From contig URAI01000030.1 in the NCBI GenBank assembly GCA_900545725.1, forward strand, positions 1 to 23,506: 23,506 nucleotides of DNA, read 5' to 3'. Shown here piece by piece: positions 14,897 to 23,297 of the stretch. The translations under genes were made by a program, and so were the position numbers. Below the pieces are notes generated by a model. That model was not told the DNA's origin, made no database searches, and saw only the letters and a program-made list of their open reading frames with translations. How positions within the stretch are numbered: position 1 is the first letter of the stretch; every line of letters starts with the position of its first letter. The stretch is from an uncultured Eubacterium sp. (GTDB lineage Bacteria; Bacillota; Clostridia; Lachnospirales; Lachnospiraceae).

Positions 14897-16789
14897 ATGA
14901 AGAAAGACGAATTTAAGCCGTATATTCCGGCTGACAAGATTACACCTGAATTTACAGTTACATCTGTTATAATGGGTGTTCTTTTGGCTATTATTTTCGG
15001 CGCAGCCAATGCGTATCTTGGTCTGCGTGTTGGTCTTACTGTATCTGCTTCTATTCCGGCAGCAGTTATTTCAATGGGTGTTATAAGAGTTCTTATGAAA
15101 AAAGATTCTATCCTTGAAAGCAATATGGTACAGACTATCGGTTCTGCCGGTGAATCACTGGCAGCAGGTGCTATATTTACACTTCCTGTCCTGTTCTTAT
15201 GGGCAAAGGAAGGAGTAACAGACAAACCTAGTATTATAACAATATCTCTTATTGCACTTTTTGGTGGTGTATTGGGAGTATTATTTATGGTTCCTTTAAG
15301 AAATGCCCTTATTGTTAAGGAACATGGTGTATTGCCATATCCTGAAGGAACAGCCTGTGCAGAAGTCCTTCTTGCAGGTGAAGAGGGTGGCTCTGAGGCT
15401 AAGTCTGTATTTGCAGGACTTGGTATTGCTGCATTATTTAAGTTTGTAGTGGATGGACTTAAGGTTATTCCGGGTGTCATTACAATCCCGCTTAAGTCTT
15501 TAAAGACAGAATTATCAGCAGAAGCATATCCTGCACTTTTAGGTGTTGGTTATATATGTGGACCTAAGATTGCTTCTTATATGTTCGCCGGTGGTATTAT
15601 AGGATGGTTTGTACTTATTCCTGCAATAGTAACATTTGGTGGTTCAACAGTGCTTTATCCGGGCACAAAGGCGATTAGTGACATGTATGCGGCTGGTGGA
15701 GCTTCAGCTATATGGAGCAGTTATATCCGTTATATCGGTGCCGGTGCTGTTGCAGCCGGTGGTATTATAAGTCTTATTAAGACATTGCCTTTAATTGTAA
15801 AGACTTTCGCTGATTCTATTAAGGGAATTAAAGGCGGCAGTGGTGAAAAGACATCTCTTCGTACAGAGCAGGATCTTGATATGAGAGTAATCGGTATAGG
15901 TGTATTAGTTATAATTATTGCTATATGGCTTTTACCGGAGATTCCTGTATCACCACTTGGAGCTATACTTATTGTTATATTTGGTTTCTTCTTTGCAACA
16001 GTTTCATCAAGAATGGTTGGTATTGTAGGAAGCAGTAATAACCCTGTATCAGGTATGGCTATTGCTACACTTTTATTTGCAACTATCTGTTTAAAGGCAA
16101 CAGGGGATATAGGTTCACATGGTATGACAGGTGCTATTGCTATCGGTTCTGTAATCTGTATCGTTGCAGCTATGGCGGGCGATACTTCACAGGATTTAAA
16201 GACTGGTTATATTCTTGGAGCTACTCCTAAGAAGCAGCAGATTGGTGAATTGATTGGTGCTGTAATTGCAGCATTTACAATCGGTGGAGTATTACTTCTT
16301 CTTGACAGTGCATGGGGCTTTGGTACAACAGAACTTGCTGCACCACAGGCTACACTTATGAAGATGATTATTGAAGGTGTTATGGAGGGTAATCTTCCTT
16401 GGGCATTAGTATTTATTGGCGTATTCATTGCAATCGTTATTGAAATCCTTGGAATATCAGTACTTCCTGTTGCAATCGGATTATATCTTCCACTTGAACT
16501 TACATCTACAATTATGATCGGTGGTGTTATCCGCTGGTTCGTAGATAAGAAGAAAAAGAATAAGGAAGAAAATGCAGAAGCAAATGGCGGTGTATTATTC
16601 TGTTCAGGAATGATTGCCGGTGAGGGACTTATAGGTATTCTTCTTGCTATATTCGCGGTAGCGGGCTTAGAAGACGTCATTGATTTATCTTCTACATTCA
16701 GTACAGGCATTATAGGTGGCATTGTACTTATGGTTATAATGATTTTATGTATATTAAAGTCATCATTATGGAGTAAAAATGAAAAATAA
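14897..16789 (+). CDS. OPT-family oligopeptide transporter
   Basis: A 630-residue polytopic membrane protein with about 14-16 hydrophobic segments, belonging to the OPT family, which imports small peptides or metal-chelate compounds using the proton gradient. Family blocks seen: GAANAYLGLRVGLTVSASIP near the N-terminus, GSAGESLAAGAIFTLPVL, LPYPEGTACAEVL, GIVGSSNNPVSGM and AGDTSQDLKTGYILGATPKK. The prokaryotic OPT length of about 630 fits. An in-frame ATG at 14843 would add 18 polar residues with no ribosome binding site. The ATG at 14897 has GGAGG 6 bases upstream. Its 3' end overlaps the PqqD-like gene by 11 bases, indicating translational coupling. The substrate cannot be told from sequence. 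Confidence 0.93.
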   Translation: MKKDEFKPYIPADKITPEFTVTSVIMGVLLAIIFGAANAYLGLRVGLTVSASIPAAVISMGVIRVLMKKDSILESNMVQTIGSAGESLAAGAIFTLPVLFLWAKEGVTDKPSIITISLIALFGGVLGVLFMVPLRNALIVKEHGVLPYPEGTACAEVLLAGEEGGSEAKSVFAGLGIAALFKFVVDGLKVIPGVITIPLKSLKTELSAEAYPALLGVGYICGPKIASYMFAGGIIGWFVLIPAIVTFGGSTVLYPGTKAISDMYAAGGASAIWSSYIRYIGAGAVAAGGIISLIKTLPLIVKTFADSIKGIKGGSGEKTSLRTEQDLDMRVIGIGVLVIIIAIWLLPEIPVSPLGAILIVIFGFFFATVSSRMVGIVGSSNNPVSGMAIATLLFATICLKATGDIGSHGMTGAIAIGSVICIVAAMAGDTSQDLKTGYILGATPKKQQIGELIGAVIAAFTIGGVLLLLDSAWGFGTTELAAPQATLMKMIIEGVMEGNLPWALVFIGVFIAIVIEILGISVLPVAIGLYLPLELTSTIMIGGVIRWFVDKKKKNKEENAEANGGVLFCSGMIAGEGLIGILLAIFAVAGLEDVIDLSSTFSTGIIGGIVLMVIMILCILKSSLWSKNEK

Positions 16790-17129
16790 AAATAATGTTC
16801 CATTAAAAAATTATCTTGATTATATACCGGTTCATAGTGAAAAATATTCGTATTCGATATCAGACGGTGGTAATGTTACAATCTATATGGAAAATAAGGG
16901 GGCATTTAATAAGGTGGCACAAACTTTATTTAATAAACCCAAGGTTTCACAGATACACCTTGATGAAATGGGAAACTTTATATGGCCATTAATGGATGGT
17001 AAGCGTACAGTTTATGATATTTCTCAGCTTGTAAAGGAAGAGTTCGGCGAAAAAGCAGAACCGCTTTATAACAGGCTGGTGCAATATGTAAGGAATCTGG
17101 AAAGTTATGGATTTATAAAATTAAGGTAA
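16779..17129 (+). CDS. PqqD-family protein (RRE-like), 116 aa
   Basis: A small cytoplasmic protein. After a 40-residue N-terminal part, residues about 43-116 match the PqqD fold: NKPKVSQIHLDEMGNFIWPLMD, then GKRTVYDISQLVKEEFG, then helices ending in LESYGFIKL. PqqD domains bind precursor peptides (RiPP recognition element) for radical-SAM or other modifying enzymes. Here no such enzyme, precursor or protease is nearby, only the OPT transporter, whose last codons it overlaps by 11 bases. GGAG in the OPT reading frame is its ribosome binding site. The coupling suggests that it assists the transporter, perhaps binding the imported peptide or the transporter's cytoplasmic side; that is inference. 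The domain assignment is firm, the role is not. Confidence 0.85.
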   Translation: MKNKNNVPLKNYLDYIPVHSEKYSYSISDGGNVTIYMENKGAFNKVAQTLFNKPKVSQIHLDEMGNFIWPLMDGKRTVYDISQLVKEEFGEKAEPLYNRLVQYVRNLESYGFIKLR

Positions 17130-17131
17130 TT

Positions 17132-17169
17132 TTACGCATTATCTTTAATGAGGTAAAGTTAATGTGTAA
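17132..17169 (+). other. Hairpin just after the PqqD-like gene
   Basis: TTACGCATTATCTTTA (17132-17147) pairs with TAAAGTTAATGTGTAA (17154-17169) with one mismatch and one G-T pair around a 6-base loop. There is no T-run, so it is not a typical terminator. It may stabilise the mRNA end or be a protein site. Confidence 0.5.
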
Positions 17170-17207
17170 TTGTATGATTTCTGTGAATTATACAGTTAAA
17201 ATATAAT

Positions 17208-17389
17208 AAAAAGGCACTGTTATATTGAAAATATATAAAATATATGTTTATATGCAGCAGTTAATTATGTAGTATATGTGACAGTTTTTTGCAATTGAAA
17301 CTCACAACAACGCATTGATTAGCATAAATACCATTTATGGTACTGCTATATGCTTATATTAATATAATTCAGTATAATAGTGCCTTTTT
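17208..17389 (+). ncRNA. Long inverted-repeat element: small RNA or miniature mobile element
   Basis: AAAAAGGCACT plus GTTATATTGAA (17208-17229) pairs over 22 bases, allowing two G-T pairs, with TTCAGTATAAT plus AGTGCCTTTTT (17368-17389). Inside are AGCAG/CTGCT with further ATAT pairing, and CATAAAT/ATTTATG. TATAAT (17202-17207) lies just upstream, so a transcript could start at the first G of GGCACT and stop at the T-run after AGTGCC. No -35 box is clear. No open frame of note is inside. A MITE would look similar, and no target duplication could be confirmed. Confidence 0.45.
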
Positions 17390-17511
17390 TATAATGTTTT
17401 TTTAAAAATTATTAAGATATTATAAAAATCTGTAATAGTGGATATAAATGGCAATATAATTGACAGATTGTAAGATAATTAAAAAATAATTAAGTTTTTG
17501 TGCAAAAAGTG

Positions 17512-17540
17512 TTGCAATAAGTAAGTATGTATGATAATAT
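17512..17540 (+). promoter_or_regulatory. asd promoter
   Basis: TTGCAA (17512-17517), a 17-base spacer and TAATAT (17535-17540) preceded by TGA (extended -10). The start near 17547 leaves a leader of about 155 bases. Confidence 0.65.
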
Positions 17541-17552
17541 CCATAAAGTAAT

Positions 17553-17603
17553 AAAAAGACAAATGTACGCCACAGAAAGACAATTGGCAAAATGTGTCTT
17601 TTT
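17553..17603 (+). promoter_or_regulatory. Attenuator-like hairpin in the asd leader
   Basis: AAAAAGACA (17553-17561) pairs with TGTCTTTTT (17595-17603), with GCCA/TGGC inside. The 3' arm ends in five T, so the fold resembles an intrinsic terminator placed between the promoter and asd. No lysine-riboswitch, SAM or T-box core was found. It could also be a terminator of incoming transcription. Confidence 0.4.
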
Positions 17604-17702
17604 GATAAATAATTAAATGTGGACGGTATGGTGACATAGTAATCCGTATACATTATTAATATTAAAATTATTAAATAACAAAGAGAAAAAGGGAGAAGTA
17701 AA

Positions 17703-18791
17703 ATGAGCGATAAGTTAAGAGTTGGTATCCTTGGTGGAACAGGTATGGTAGGACAGAGATTTATTACATTACTTGAAAACCATCCCTGGTTTGAGGTTGT
17801 ATTAGTTGCAGCCAGTGGACGTTCAGCAGGCAAGCCTTATGAGGAAGCTGTGAACGGACGTTGGAAGATGCAGACAGAGATGCCTGAATTTGTTAAGAAG
17901 ATGCCGGTATATGATATGGACAAGGATTTTGATAAGATTGTTGAAAGCGTTGATTTTGTATTCTGTGCAGTTAATATGCCTAAGGATGAGATTAAGGCTC
18001 TTGAAGAAAAGTATGCTAAGGCAGAGGTTCCTGTAGTATCTAATAACAGTGCTAACCGTTGGACACCTGATATTCCTATGGTTGTTCCAGAAATAAATCC
18101 AGAACACCTCAAGGTTATTGAAGACCAGAAGAAGAGACTTGGAACAAAGAGAGGCTTTATCTGTGTTAAGCCTAACTGCTCAATCCAGAGTTACACACCT
18201 GCTCTTAATGCATTAAAAGAATTTGGACCAAAGCTTGTTGTTGCTACAACATATCAGGCTATTTCAGGTGCAGGCAAGACATTTGAACAGTGGCCTGAAA
18301 TGGTTGGTAATATCATTCCTTACATTGGCGGGGAAGAAGAAAAGAGTGAAAAGGAACCATTAAGACTCTGGGGTACAATTGAAAACGGTGAAATTGTTCC
18401 TGCAACAGAACCTGTTATCACATGTCAGTGTGTAAGAGTTCCTGTTCTTGACGGACATACAGCAGCCGTATTTGTAAACTTTGAAAAGAAACCTACTAAA
18501 GAACAGATTATTGAAAAGTGGAGAAGCTTCAAGGGATTACCACAGGAACTTAATCTTCCAAGTGCACCAAAGCAGTTTATACAGTATCTTGAGGAAGATG
18601 ACCGTCCACAGGTAAGACTTGATGTTAATTATGAAAACGGTATGGGTGTTTCAATCGGACGTTTGAGAGAAGATTCTGTATTTGATTATAAGTTCGTTGG
18701 ACTTTCACATAATACATTAAGAGGTGCAGCAGGTGGAGCAGTACTTATTGCAGAGCTTCTTAAGGCACAGGGATATATCACTGCTAAATAA
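17703..18791 (+). CDS. asd: Aspartate-semialdehyde dehydrogenase
   Basis: Cytoplasmic enzyme reducing aspartyl phosphate to aspartate semialdehyde with NADPH, the branch point to lysine/diaminopimelate, threonine, methionine and isoleucine. Residues 6-20 hold the Rossmann motif VGILGGTGMVGQRF. The catalytic cysteine is C159 in KPNCSIQSY and the acid-base histidine is H252 in LDGHTAAVFV. The C-terminus has LRGAAGGAVLIAELL. At 362 residues, and with the PNCSIQ form, it belongs to the subgroup otherwise common in archaea and fungi rather than the classical E. coli type; many Firmicutes carry this form. The start has GGGAGA about 8 bases upstream. Monocistronic, with its own promoter, a leader hairpin and a terminator. 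Confidence 0.96.
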   Translation: MSDKLRVGILGGTGMVGQRFITLLENHPWFEVVLVAASGRSAGKPYEEAVNGRWKMQTEMPEFVKKMPVYDMDKDFDKIVESVDFVFCAVNMPKDEIKALEEKYAKAEVPVVSNNSANRWTPDIPMVVPEINPEHLKVIEDQKKRLGTKRGFICVKPNCSIQSYTPALNALKEFGPKLVVATTYQAISGAGKTFEQWPEMVGNIIPYIGGEEEKSEKEPLRLWGTIENGEIVPATEPVITCQCVRVPVLDGHTAAVFVNFEKKPTKEQIIEKWRSFKGLPQELNLPSAPKQFIQYLEEDDRPQVRLDVNYENGMGVSIGRLREDSVFDYKFVGLSHNTLRGAAGGAVLIAELLKAQGYITAK

Positions 18792-18895
18792 TTATGATAT
18801 GATATCAGAATTGAGCCTGATATTAAACTGGCAGCAGTAATTGTTATATTTTCTGATTTTAAAATTATTTGGATATTTATATTGTCATGTATAAG

Positions 18896-18955
18896 GGCTG
18901 TATGACATTATATAAGAATTAATGGCTTATATAGTGTTGTACAGCCTGAATTTTT
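18896..18955 (+). terminator. Intrinsic terminator after asd
   Basis: GGCTGTA (18896-18902) pairs with TACAGCC (18940-18946), and TGACATTATATAAG (18903-18916) pairs through to CTTATATAGTGTTG (18926-18939) with four G-T pairs. The loop is 9 bases and TTTTT follows at 18951. The rest of 18792-19200 shows no gene. Confidence 0.85.
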
Positions 18956-19064
18956 ATCTTTATTTTTATACTATAAATAATATTGGCTTTTCCGGTATTC
19001 AGGTTTTCAAGAATCATATTTAATAAATAAAATTTTTTTGTTTTAATGTATATGGTTAATATGT

Positions 19065-19070
19065 TATAAT
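19065..19070 (+). promoter_or_regulatory. Extended -10 element before the GGDEF gene
   Basis: TATAAT (19065-19070) preceded by TGT gives an extended -10 box; no good -35 was found. The start near 19077 leaves a leader of about 124 bases containing TTTAAGT-taag-ACTTAAA. Confidence 0.45.
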
Positions 19071-19200
19071 GTTTATATGTGCATTTTTATGTAAGCAATA
19101 TATGTATTATTTTAAGTTAAGACTTAAACAGGGATTTGTTATAAATATTATGTGTTATATGACAGCTATTTGATATGATTTTGAAAGGGCATAATAAAAT

Positions 19201-20547
19201 ATGGAGACATATAATAAGGAAACTTTATTAATAGTGGATGATTCAAGATTCCAGCGGGTGGTTTTGAAGGAGATGCTTTCTGATAAATTCAATCTTATTG
19301 AGGTATCAGGTGGTGAGGAATGTCTTGAATATATGAAAAAAGAAAACAGTAATATTGATATGGTTCTTTTAGATCTTATTATGCCGGGAATAGATGGCTT
19401 TGAAGTGTTAAGACGCAGACAGGATATGTTTGAATTTAAGTCCGTTCCGGTCATTGTATTAACCACGAGTGATTCTATTGAATTTCAGACGGAGGCTTTT
19501 GAACTTGGAGTAGATGAATATATTAATAAGCCGGTAGATGCAAGAATTGCAATATCACGTATTAATAATATGCTTAGTGCAAAAAGACATCTTGATAATG
19601 TGTTAGAGGAGCAGAGGGTATGGAAAGAAAAGTCACAGATTGATGCGATGACACATATGTTTAACAAAGCTACAACAGAGGCAATGATTAATGAGACAAT
19701 TAAGACCAATAATGAAGCTTTGAATGCACTTATGGTTATAGATATTGATAATTTTAAATCTGTCAATGATACATTGGGACATAAAGTCGGAGACCATGTA
19801 ATATGCGTTATTGCCAGCGTTATATCTTCAGTTGTAGGTGTTAATGATATTACGGGAAGATTTGGCGGTGATGAATTTGTGGTAATGCTTCGTTATATTA
19901 ATTCGCAGAAAGAAGCTGAACAGATAGCTGCAAAGATAGTAGATGTTGTTAAAAAGAAAGAGAATCTTACAATTCCTGAGACAATATCAGTAAGTATAGG
20001 TATGGCTTTTTTTAATGATGAAAAGAACTGTTCTGAATTGTTTAGTAAAGCAGATGAGGCATTATATATATCTAAAAAGGCAGGAAAGGGATGTTTTAGT
20101 GTATATGGAAGAAAATATGACAGTGAGATTGTTAACGGGGCAGAACATAAGGTGCTTATATTGTCAGCATCACGTAATATTATAAGTACCCTTGAATATG
20201 AACTGCCACATACGGTCAGTACTGACAGGGTGTCTTCAATAGAAGATGTCAGAGAATATTTTGATGCCAAAGAAAATAATGTTATGGCAATATATGTGGA
20301 TTTTTCTGATTATCCTTATGATGGTAAAGAATTATGGGATATATTAAAAAAAGAGACATGGCTTAAAAAATGTCCTATAATAGCGATATGTAAAGAGGGA
20401 AATATAAATCAGATAAAATATGCCGTTAATTCAGGAATAATAATGGATTTAATGTTGGCACCGTTAGAAGTTGCTCAGTTAAAGAGAAGAATAAATGAAT
20501 ATATGTCATATTATAAAATAAGTCAGGAAGAGAAGGATGAACAATAA
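19201..20547 (+). CDS. Response-regulator diguanylate cyclase (REC-GGDEF-degenerate REC)
   Basis: Cytoplasmic signalling protein that probably makes cyclic di-GMP from GTP when phosphorylated. Residues 8-125 form a receiver domain with the acidic pair D13-D14, phospho-acceptor D58 in LLDLIMPG, and K110 in INKPVDA. A helical linker leads to the GGDEF domain (about 145-300), with an intact active site RFGGDEF (222-226 for GGDEF) and DIDNFKSVNDTLGHKVGD. The usual inhibitory RxxD site is G-V-N-D here, so the arginine is missing. Residues about 316-440 look like a second receiver fold (KVLILSAS, IYVDFSDY, CPIIAICKEG, MLAPLEV) lacking the acidic pair and the lysine, so it is probably a non-phosphorylated binding domain. 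AAAGGG lies 9 bases before the ATG. It overlaps the YfbR-type gene by 11 bases. No partner kinase is nearby. Confidence 0.92.
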   Translation: METYNKETLLIVDDSRFQRVVLKEMLSDKFNLIEVSGGEECLEYMKKENSNIDMVLLDLIMPGIDGFEVLRRRQDMFEFKSVPVIVLTTSDSIEFQTEAFELGVDEYINKPVDARIAISRINNMLSAKRHLDNVLEEQRVWKEKSQIDAMTHMFNKATTEAMINETIKTNNEALNALMVIDIDNFKSVNDTLGHKVGDHVICVIASVISSVVGVNDITGRFGGDEFVVMLRYINSQKEAEQIAAKIVDVVKKKENLTIPETISVSIGMAFFNDEKNCSELFSKADEALYISKKAGKGCFSVYGRKYDSEIVNGAEHKVLILSASRNIISTLEYELPHTVSTDRVSSIEDVREYFDAKENNVMAIYVDFSDYPYDGKELWDILKKETWLKKCPIIAICKEGNINQIKYAVNSGIIMDLMLAPLEVAQLKRRINEYMSYYKISQEEKDEQ

Positions 20548-21142
20548 TTATTTTTATGCAATGCTGTCACGTATGAAATATATCAACAGATGGGGGCTTA
20601 TGCGTAATACAAGAGAAGAGAATCTGTCTGAACACAGTCTGGAAGTAGCATTTATAGCACATGCACTTGGAATTATTAATAATGAGGTATTTAATGGAAG
20701 CATCAATGCTGACAGACTTGCAATTCTTGGAATGTATCACGATGTTACGGAGATAATTACAGGAGATATGCCTACACCTGTAAAATATTATAATTCAGAA
20801 ATCAGGGCTGCATATAAAGAAGTTGAAAAAGCAGCAGGACAGGAGATACTTACGGGCCTTCCGGAAAATATAAGAAAAAGATATAACAATCTTTTAACAG
20901 AAAGTGAGACTGAAAAAGAGTTATGGATATATGTTAAGGCTGCGGACAAGCTTTCTGCACTAATAAAGTGTATAGAAGAACGTAAGATGGGAAATACAGA
21001 TTTCTTTAAGGCAGAACAGAGTACGCTGGACAGCATAAAAAATATGGGAATAGCTGAGGCAGATTATTTTATTGAACACTTTATTCCGGCATATTCAATG
21101 ACACTTGATGAATCTGTAGATATAAGAAATATTAAGAATTAA
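20537..21142 (+). CDS. yfbR: HD-domain 5'-deoxynucleotidase, YfbR type
   Basis: Cytoplasmic metal-dependent hydrolase removing phosphate from deoxynucleoside 5'-monophosphates, part of nucleotide pool control. All the residues I know from E. coli YfbR occur at identical positions: R18, W19, H33 (SEHS), H68-D69 (YHDV), E72, D77 (TGDMPTPVK) and D137 (KAADKLSA). The length of 201 residues is normal. The start overlaps the end of the GGDEF gene by 11 bases, with AGGAAGAGAAGG just before it in that gene, so the two are translationally coupled. Whether it acts on nucleotides linked to c-di-GMP turnover is unknown. Confidence 0.93.
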   Translation: MNNNYFYAMLSRMKYINRWGLMRNTREENLSEHSLEVAFIAHALGIINNEVFNGSINADRLAILGMYHDVTEIITGDMPTPVKYYNSEIRAAYKEVEKAAGQEILTGLPENIRKRYNNLLTESETEKELWIYVKAADKLSALIKCIEERKMGNTDFFKAEQSTLDSIKNMGIAEADYFIEHFIPAYSMTLDESVDIRNIKN

Positions 21143-21287
21143 TGAAAGTATGTCTATAGCAGGAAATATGCTGCCTGATAAATCAGCTGATATAAGATAT
21201 ATAAAATTAATCGGAACGTTTATAGTATTGATATATACGTGATAAATTGACAAATATTAAAAATATCAAGAATGGAGATTGACATAT

Positions 21288-23276
21288 ATGAAAAAATCGG
21301 TTTTCATTGCGGAAAAGCCGAGCGTTGCACAGGAATTTGCCAAAGCTCTTCATGTTAATTTTAAGAGAAATGATGGATTTCTGGAAGCTGACAATTATAT
21401 AGTTACGTGGTGTGTGGGTCATCTTATTACAATGAGTTATCCTGAAAAATATGACCCACAGTTAAAAAGATGGAGTTTTGATACATTACCTTTTCTGCCA
21501 CAGGAATTTAAGTATGAGGTAATTCCTGCCGTTGAAAAACAGTTTAATATAGTTAAGCGGCTGCTTACAAGAGATGATGTTGAGACGATATATGTCTGTA
21601 CTGATTCGGGACGTGAAGGTGAATATATTTACCGTCTTGTTGAACAGATGGCAGGGGTTAAGGATAAGCACAAGAAAGAAAAGAGAGTGTGGATAGATTC
21701 CCAGACAGAGGAGGAAATACTTAAAGGAATTGAAAATGCAAAGGATTTATCAGAATATGATAATCTGTGTGCATCAGCATATCTAAGAGCAAAAGAAGAT
21801 TATCTGATGGGAATTAATTTTTCAAGGGTGCTTACATTAAAATATGGAAGGAATATCTCTAATTATCTGAAAAAGGACAGAACTGTGGTGTCTGTCGGAC
21901 GTGTTATGACTTGTGTTTTGGGAATGATTGTAAGACGTGAAAGAGAAATTCGTGCATTTGTAAAGACACCATTTTTTAAGGTGATAGCAACAACGGCTGG
22001 AGAAGCTGTATTTGATGCGGAATGGAAGGTTAATGATAAGAGCAGATATGCTGCTACACCATTTCTTTATAAAGATAACGGCTTTAAGGAAAGAGAAAAG
22101 GCAGAAGAGCTTGTGAAATATATATCAGAACCGGAGCCAGTAAGAGCTGTACTTGAAAAGATTGAAAGAAAAAAAGAAGTAAAGAATCCGCCGCTTCTAT
22201 ACAATCTTGCAGAGATACAGAATGAATGTTCCAAGCTGTTTAAGATAAGTCCTGATGAAACGCTTAATATAATACAGAATCTCTATGAAAAAAAGCTTGT
22301 TACATATCCAAGAACTGATGCAAGAGTGTTATCAACTGCTGTATGTAAAGAGATTCATAAGAATATAGGTGGTCTTATACGTTTCGATAAGTCTGCTTCA
22401 TTTGCAGAAGAGATATTATCTAAGGGTATGCATAAAAATATTGCTAAGACAAGATATTGTGATGATAAAAAGATTACAGACCATTATGCAATTATACCGA
22501 CAGGACAGGGACTTAATAATCTGGGTTTTGTTTCACAGACGGCAGTTAAGGTATATGAGATAATTGTAAGAAGATTTTTAAGCATATTTTATCCGGCGGC
22601 ACAGTATAGTAAAGTTGGGATGACACTTAATATAAAGGAAGAGACATTTATATCATCATTAAAGGTTCTTGTTGAGCCTGGATATCTTAATGTCACAAAG
22701 AATTCTTTTTCAAAAAATAAACCGGATGAATCAAAAGACGGAAAAAATGACAATGCTTTATTTGAAGTGTTGAAAAAATATAAAAAAGGGGATATTATAG
22801 ACATCAGTAGTTTTGATATCAAAGAAGGTGAAACGTCACCTCCCAAAAGATACAATTCAGGCTCTATTATCCTTGCAATGGAAAATGCAGGGCAGCTTAT
22901 AGAAGATGAAGAACTGCGTGCCCAGATAAAGGGTTCGGGTATTGGTACAAGTGCTACCAGAGCTGAGATATTAAAAAAGCTTAATAAAATAGAGTATATT
23001 GCTACTAATAATAAGACACAGATTATTACACCTACACTGTTAGGTGAGATAATCTATGATGTTGTGGAATGTTCCATACATCAGCTGCTTAATCCTGAGC
23101 TTACTGCAAGCTGGGAGAAAGGTCTTAATTATGTAGCGGAAGGAACTATTTCTCCTGATGAATATATGTTTAAGCTGGAGGGTTTTGTTAAAAGAAGAAC
23201 TATGGCTGTTATGGGGCTGAAAAACCAGTCACAGCTTATTACCATGTTTAATTCATCAGCTGAAAATTATAAATAA
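21288..23276 (+). CDS. topB: DNA topoisomerase III (type IA)
   Basis: Cuts and rejoins one DNA strand through a tyrosine link, resolving recombination and replication intermediates. The N-terminal TOPRIM domain starts VFIAEKPSVAQEFAKAL and has the metal motif TDSGREGEYI. The central region holds VSVGRVMTCVLG, and the active-site block LVTYPRTDARVLS places the catalytic tyrosine at 340. PTLLGEIIYDV and later blocks follow the type IA layout. At 662 residues it resembles TopB and has no C-terminal zinc fingers. The ATG at 21288 is preferred; GGAG lies 10 bases upstream. A TTG at 21279 would leave only one base after GGAG. It looks chromosomal: glmS follows after 21 bases, with no conjugation genes visible. 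Confidence 0.93.
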   Translation: MKKSVFIAEKPSVAQEFAKALHVNFKRNDGFLEADNYIVTWCVGHLITMSYPEKYDPQLKRWSFDTLPFLPQEFKYEVIPAVEKQFNIVKRLLTRDDVETIYVCTDSGREGEYIYRLVEQMAGVKDKHKKEKRVWIDSQTEEEILKGIENAKDLSEYDNLCASAYLRAKEDYLMGINFSRVLTLKYGRNISNYLKKDRTVVSVGRVMTCVLGMIVRREREIRAFVKTPFFKVIATTAGEAVFDAEWKVNDKSRYAATPFLYKDNGFKEREKAEELVKYISEPEPVRAVLEKIERKKEVKNPPLLYNLAEIQNECSKLFKISPDETLNIIQNLYEKKLVTYPRTDARVLSTAVCKEIHKNIGGLIRFDKSASFAEEILSKGMHKNIAKTRYCDDKKITDHYAIIPTGQGLNNLGFVSQTAVKVYEIIVRRFLSIFYPAAQYSKVGMTLNIKEETFISSLKVLVEPGYLNVTKNSFSKNKPDESKDGKNDNALFEVLKKYKKGDIIDISSFDIKEGETSPPKRYNSGSIILAMENAGQLIEDEELRAQIKGSGIGTSATRAEILKKLNKIEYIATNNKTQIITPTLLGEIIYDVVECSIHQLLNPELTASWEKGLNYVAEGTISPDEYMFKLEGFVKRRTMAVMGLKNQSQLITMFNSSAENYK

Positions 23277-23297
23277 TCGAAAGGAAAATAAAAATAT

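Noticed and set aside
14893..15480. Long minus-strand open frame opposite the OPT gene
   Set aside because: It mirrors the OPT coding frame, lacks a ribosome binding site and has the biased composition of an antisense shadow. The same holds for 16207-16803 and other minus-strand frames after base 371.
16779..17129. RiPP biosynthesis cluster around the PqqD-like gene
   Set aside because: No radical-SAM enzyme, precursor peptide or peptidase gene is visible in the flanking sequence.
17393..17702. Lysine riboswitch before asd
   Set aside because: None of the conserved L-box segments could be found; only a simple hairpin is present.
21288..23276. topB as a sign of an integrative conjugative element
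   Set aside because: Type IA topoisomerases of this kind occur on such elements, but no relaxase, coupling protein or mating genes are nearby, glmS follows directly, and the composition matches its neighbours.
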